Shown piece after piece: positions 60,019 through 64,000 of a stretch of DNA of 64,000 nt; the first letter of the stretch is position 1; each line of letters starts with the position of its first letter. The position numbers and the translations under genes were made by a program. The stretch lies in the NCBI GenBank assembly GCA_018136815.1, contig CM030936.1:2631079-2695078 (forward strand), read 5' to 3'. Origin of the DNA: Isochrysis galbana (Eukaryota > Haptophyta > Isochrysidales > Isochrysidaceae). A model generated the notes under the pieces. That model ran no database searches and had not been told where the DNA came from. It was given only the letters and a program-made list of their open reading frames with translations.

Positions 60019-61986
60019 ATGTGGGGTCGCGCTGTGGGGCGTCAGCTCCCGCCTGCAGTCTCACCACACGCTCAGCTCTGTGGAGCACGTTCGCAGGCAC
60101 TGCAGCACATCCTGCCTGCCTCCGCTCGGCCACCCCTATGCCGCGTACACAGGCGGCTGGTCGAGTACTCATCACGCCAGCTGTGCTCAAGCGTCCCATC
60201 CGCCTCCTCCACACCCGCGACGGTGCGCTCTGCTTCTGTGCCACCGTTTGCGCTCCGCGTCGCCCTAGTTGGTGCTAGCACCTCGCTCGCCTCTCCCGTG
60301 CTCGCAGTCGTGGGCGCAGTCGTCGGATGGCGCCGGCTGATCTCTGCGTACGGAAGAGGGGTCACCTTGACGTCTACCATCTTGTTGGGTGGGGGCATCG
60401 TCAGGCTTGTGCTGGAATACTTGGTTCCGTTCGTTGCCAGGCATGGCGATCTGATTGCTCCATTTGCACTTGCCAATGGCCTCGCCGCGTCGGTGTGCTA
60501 CGCAGGATTAGAGGCTCACTTTGGGCTCAGTGGCATGGTGGCGCAGGCGAACGTCGCCGCATGGGGCAGCCGACTCATGGGTGGATCGCCGCTCCTGGGC
60601 AATATGCCCCTCATGGTCCCGATCGGCGGCGTTGCGGTTGGTCTTCTCACGGGTGCCCTAGCACCATTTCTCTGGCCTCTCACCATCCGCGTGTGCTGGC
60701 CCGAGGAGCTCCGCATGGCAGCCCTGCGCGATGGGACCACCTTCCAATTGATTGACCTCTACTTCTCCTGGTGTCTCCCTGTGGCTGTCCCAGTGTCATT
60801 GCTTGCTGGATATGCTCTACACATAGCATTGGCCAGCATGTTGACCGGCTCAGCTACCTCGCTCCCCTGGCAGCAGAGCGCTCTCCCGTTGTTCGTCGGA
60901 CTGTCCCTGGCGGGACTAAGCTACTATTTATTGTGCGTCCCTGCCTTATCGGAGTGTTTCTGGTCGGAGCGCCTCGATGCGCAAACAGGAGAGGCCTACT
61001 CATTTAACCTACGCACTGGTGCTCGAACGTCCTCCATCGAGGCTGCACTCCACGCCTCCGAGACACGCGCCCTGCTGTCGGTGCTCCATGAAATCCAAGT
61101 TCCCGTTCTCGGAAGATTGCGCAAGGCGTGGTGGCAAAGCACTCGCAGCCAGGATGAACCAGCTGGCAAAGCTGCTTTGGCGCCATTGACGCCTCCATTT
61201 GGTAAGAGGTCGAATGGTGGGCAGCCAGACCTCTGCCTCGTAGATGCAAGCCCCCAAGCTGACCTCACGCTCCTCATCGATATGCTGGCACGAGCCCAAG
61301 TGTTACGCATTGACCTGGCGATTGCCCGTGGTACGGACGGCTCGCACGACCAGGAAGAGCTAGCAATGCTACGGCTCAACTCGCTGTCTAGCATGACTGC
61401 ATCACGTCTCGGCGTCGACCTCGACGTGTTGTTATCCGACGTCCGAGCCATCATCGGCGCGAGGCGTCGGTTGGAACGATACGGTGCGGCTGCAACAAGC
61501 AGCAGGTCAAGTAGAGGCGTGAGGGCTCGGCAGGCTGCGGAACGCCAACACACTCGCGAGCTGCTTAGTCGCATGCGCGCCCATGCAAAGACTGCAGCGC
61601 TCGCCAGGCACTATATTGAAGAAACAGGTACCACTTGGTGGGCGCGAGGATGGGCCGATGCGTGGGGCACAAACTCGCAACAGCGGTTGGCAGCAGGCCA
61701 ACTCTTGTCCAACTTGCTTCACAACATCGGCATAGTGGAGGACGTTCTCCTCAATGTTCGGCCTCTTGTGGCGCTCTCCAAGGAAAAAGAGCTTGGGGTG
61801 GGAGAGGATTGGTGGAATGATTTCGACCATGACGTCGATGCCTTCCTCCAGGCTCGGGCGAAAGAGGAGGTTCTTAAAAGGCATCAAGAACGTGTCAGAC
61901 GCATGAAAGAGGTTCTTTTGCGAACGACGCGTCTAGTGGCAACTGCTTTTGTGCTTTGGCTAGTCACACTTAGCTGGCATAACTGA
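60019..61986 (+). CDS. Multi-pass membrane protein with mitochondrial-type presequence
   Basis: 655 residues in one exon. The first 60 are Arg/Ser-rich and contain CRVHRRLVEYSSRQ, a plausible matrix-protease site. Hydrophobic segments follow near residues 85-100 (LASPVLAVVGAVVG), 110-130 (LTSTILLGGGIVRLVLEYLV), 145-165, 190-220 (PLMVPIGGVAVGLLTGALAP), 245-275 and 290-310, with a last one at the C-terminus (LVATAFVLWLVTLSW). Between them lies a long soluble part with coiled-coil character (ARQAAERQHTRELLSRMRAH, RHQERVRRMKEVLL). No family recognised. An inner mitochondrial membrane location is inferred. The start lies just after a CT tract. Confidence 0.78.
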   Translation: MWGRAVGRQLPPAVSPHAQLCGARSQALQHILPASARPPLCRVHRRLVEYSSRQLCSSVPSASSTPATVRSASVPPFALRVALVGASTSLASPVLAVVGAVVGWRRLISAYGRGVTLTSTILLGGGIVRLVLEYLVPFVARHGDLIAPFALANGLAASVCYAGLEAHFGLSGMVAQANVAAWGSRLMGGSPLLGNMPLMVPIGGVAVGLLTGALAPFLWPLTIRVCWPEELRMAALRDGTTFQLIDLYFSWCLPVAVPVSLLAGYALHIALASMLTGSATSLPWQQSALPLFVGLSLAGLSYYLLCVPALSECFWSERLDAQTGEAYSFNLRTGARTSSIEAALHASETRALLSVLHEIQVPVLGRLRKAWWQSTRSQDEPAGKAALAPLTPPFGKRSNGGQPDLCLVDASPQADLTLLIDMLARAQVLRIDLAIARGTDGSHDQEELAMLRLNSLSSMTASRLGVDLDVLLSDVRAIIGARRRLERYGAAATSSRSSRGVRARQAAERQHTRELLSRMRAHAKTAALARHYIEETGTTWWARGWADAWGTNSQQRLAAGQLLSNLLHNIGIVEDVLLNVRPLVALSKEKELGVGEDWWNDFDHDVDAFLQARAKEEVLKRHQERVRRMKEVLLRTTRLVATAFVLWLVTLSWHN

Positions 61987-62165
61987 TTGTTGTTGGTAGC
62001 TCGTTGCAATGGGAATGCGTGCTGAACACCACATCACGACGAGTATTGCACTACATGCATATTGATTTGTTCTCGCCAGGGATGGGCCTCAACCTACTTT
62101 TATACGTGGGGGTCAATTTGGGCCTCGCGCCCCCCTTATTCCATCGCGGACACCCCCCGGGGTGG

Positions 62166-62310
62166 TAGGGCGGTCAAACATTGATTTATAATAGTAACTA
62201 CTAGCGCATGCGGGGGGGGGGCTGCATTTTTTGACCGTTCTCCGAAGCCCAAGAAAAACCTCCTGGGGGGCTTACCTACCGCCATTGAAAATGCCGAGGA
62301 AAATGGTGTA
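62166..62310 (+). repeat. TAGGGCGGTCAAAC repeat, copy 4
   Basis: Matches 45050-45200 including CTGCATTTTTTG.CCG and an AAAATGGTG word. Between 61987 and 62733 nothing else is supported, apart from AAAAAAAATCTGAAGATTCT at 62457. Confidence 0.7.
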
Positions 62311-62733
62311 ATTTACCGCCTTGGTATGCAAATTCGGGCTAGGACAGGTAGGCGCCTCTTGAGTCGGCGAAGGATGCATGTGGTGCCTTTTTCGCACTGG
62401 AGCGACGATATCCCCCCGTCCTACGTCCTACTCGCGCGTTGAGAGAGGAGCGGGAAAAAAAATCTGAAGATTCTGGGCTACACACCTACTATACTAGGGC
62501 GCTTCCCTATCTACATTGACATCGCCCTTCTCTTCCCTTTCCTCCACCTCCTCCCCTTCCCCCCGTCATTCCTTTGTCGTCGGTATCCGGGGTGCGGCTC
62601 CGGTGCACTACCGTGAGCCCGGTTCAGAGTGCGGGTTCCGGGCAGGCCCGTTGCTGTTTTGGTTTGGTCTCTCGTTCAATGGGGTCCGGGCTGTTTCGAA
62701 TCTCTCGCACTTGTTGGCTAGCGTAGTGATTCC

Positions 62734-62988
62734 ATGGCGGCCCATCTGGTCGTCGAAGCCGACGGCTTGGCGCAAGCAAAACACATCACTCTCAGCACTC
62801 TCATGAAGGCGGTCGAAAAGGTAGGCCTCACTTTCCTCAAAGGCAATCGCGAACGCATGAAGCTCGAAGGCGGCTCGGGCACGTTCGTGTCCAAGGCGGC
62901 CTACTCCACCCGCTGGCATCCATACGTCTCGGCGGGCCAAGGATCCTTCCTGGAGGGGAGCTTCCCCCGCAAGCTCCTAGTTACGTGA
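62734..62988 (+). mobile_element. LINE ORF1 C-terminal fragment, inverted relative to its 5' end
   Basis: The plus frame reads MAAHLVVEADGLAQAKHITL and VGLTFLKGNRERMKLEGGSG. The first block matches DVAAHLVVEADGLAQATHKS on the minus strand at 32622. The ORF1 start of the same family lies just beyond on the opposite strand, so the two parts face each other. Confidence 0.75.
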
Positions 62989-63009
62989 ACAACAACACGA
63001 TCCACGATC

Positions 63010-63165
63010 CCAATAAATTATGGCATCAAGGTCGTCCTGGCGCGGTCGCTTCGGCGACAGCGGCGTGTCCATGAAGCCCTCGTCCATTGCGGCGAGGGCA
63101 GCGGCAGCGAGGGCGGGCGGCGGCGCGCACTCCATGACCCTATCGTTTTAACGATAGTTGACTAT
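63010..63165 (-). mobile_element. LINE 5' terminus and ORF1 start
   Basis: Minus sense: perfect 7-bp hairpin CTATCGT-TAAA-ACGATAG (63140-63157), ATGGAGTGCGCC, then PALAAAALAAMDEGFMDTPL and SPKRPRQDD. It is nearly identical to the start of the copy at 22916. The junction with the plus-strand ORF1 piece lies near 63029. Confidence 0.82.
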
Positions 63166-63549
63166 AAAATATCTAGAGACCACAACAGGCCCCTCATTCT
63201 TTTCCTCAGACAGTGATGCAAGGCATTTCACCGCTATCTCAGCAGCAGAAGCGCTTCGTTCGCTACGATGGCGGGTGGCGGGCATGTAGGCTGTACGATA
63301 GATGATACTTGGTTGGCGCGTTAGCGGTTAGCTTTAGCTTAGCCCGGTCACTCACTCATTTTAACCACTATTTCCCACCTCCCCTGGGTGTCCAAGGATT
63401 CCGCAAGGTCCCCCCCGACCTGCCCCGGCAACTCCCTCCCCCCTCCGAACGACCCCCTCCCGCCCCACGAAGGGCAATGGCGTCGGTGAGTGACTCCCCT
63501 CCCTTCCCCCGCGCGTGGCGGTCTATTTTGGGAGATTCGGGCATTCGGG

Positions 63550-63951
63550 CGGGCGCTCACGGGAGGGAATCGGAGTAGTGAATGTAGGGCGCATCACTAT
63601 TAGAAACGCGGAGCTTCCGCGACGTCCGATCGCCCGCGATCGGCCGAAGAATGGCCTGGAGGTGGTGGCCATGCAGAGCCTAGAGCTCCCGCGAGCAGGG
63701 TGGGGGGTCAAGGGTAGGTCGCACGCTGGTGCTCAAGGGTCGCACACACTCGTATTGACCCATCCTGGCCCCTCGCACCGCAGGAATGCCTCGATTCGAT
63801 CCGGCCCGACGCCCAGGGCCACGACCCGATTGACGTCGAGAAGCGCTCGCTCGGACGCCTGGAGGTACGTAGACTTAACGTTGATGTCGTCCCACTCACG
63901 GCGAACTTTAACGCGATGCGCGCGAGCGGCCGTGGCGATTGGCGTGACTGC
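63550..63951 (+). CDS. Partial gene at window edge, unknown
   Basis: Two coding-like blocks lie here. One reads GIGVVNVGRITIRNAELPRR and ends with MQSLELPRAGWGVK before GGTAGGT near 63713. The other follows an acceptor ACCGCAG at 63783 with ECLDSIRPDAQGHDPIDVEK and SLGRLE before a GTACGT at 63864. Phases at the first donor do not fit cleanly, so the exon limits are unsure. No family recognised. The start may lie near 63478 (ATGGCGTCG followed by GTGAGT). Confidence 0.3.
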
Positions 63952-64000
63952 TAGGGCGGCACTTCTTGATATGATGCCTGGCGAGCCATTCTGTCCAAGT

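Noticed and set aside
59080..60278. 196- to 212-codon frames between the divergent genes
   Set aside because: Composition is Ser/Pro/Leu or Arg/Glu from CT and GA tracts, and frames on opposite strands mirror each other.

Overview
This looks like nuclear DNA of a single-celled photosynthetic eukaryote, most likely an alga with a red-type secondary plastid such as a haptophyte. The evidence is GT-AG introns, a nucleus-encoded cytochrome c6, a RecD-type helicase with a signal-peptide-plus-basic leader, GC-rich coding sequence and abundant non-LTR retrotransposons. The exact lineage is an inference. All splice sites, repeats and family calls were made by eye, with no database search.

Host genes form small islands. 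V-ATPase subunit C (1098-2532, -) and a G3BP-like NTF2-domain protein (3507 onward, +, broken by a 100-N gap) are divergent. A RING-H2 protein with two SUMO-interaction-like motifs follows (4654-6044, -). Next are a C-terminally anchored unknown (10167-10922, -), a five-exon ankyrin protein (14294-15800, +), a UBA-like protein (18904-19437, -), and a divergent pair of an EF-hand-like protein (23514-24851, -) and a secreted Cys-rich protein (25577-26140, +). Then come cytochrome c6 (31695-32048, -), a possible glycosyltransferase-like exon (35038-35840, -), a helical-repeat protein of probable organellar RNA metabolism (43418-44929, +), a JmjC/HSPBAP1-like oxygenase (47237-48448, +) and a two-exon CASTOR-like ACT-domain protein (50958-52128, -). 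The island at the right end has a 43-codon membrane micro-ORF (54836-54967, +), a two-exon RecD2-like helicase (55918-59119, -) divergent from a mitochondrial-type membrane protein (60019-61986, +), and a partial gene at the edge.

Much of the rest is mobile DNA. One non-LTR (LINE) family recurs many times. Its 5' end is a short hairpin followed by an ORF1 starting MERA with a KRPR motif; it has a reverse transcriptase, a CxxC...HxxxxC zinc knuckle, and a 3' tail ending in a T run rather than A. Two copies have clear 16-19 nt target-site duplications and a third is flanked by an identical string. Several are internally deleted or have inverted 5' segments. A second system is a large gag-like retroelement (38367-43289, -) whose two long ORFs share one frame and are separated by one TAG, ending in a methyltransferase-like domain. 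Smaller remnants are an aspartic protease, a chromodomain, and a repeat with the sharp edge TAGGGCGGTCAAAC.

Pyrimidine-rich tracts often precede start codons on the coding strand, so divergent pairs show a G-rich block switching to a C-rich block between them.
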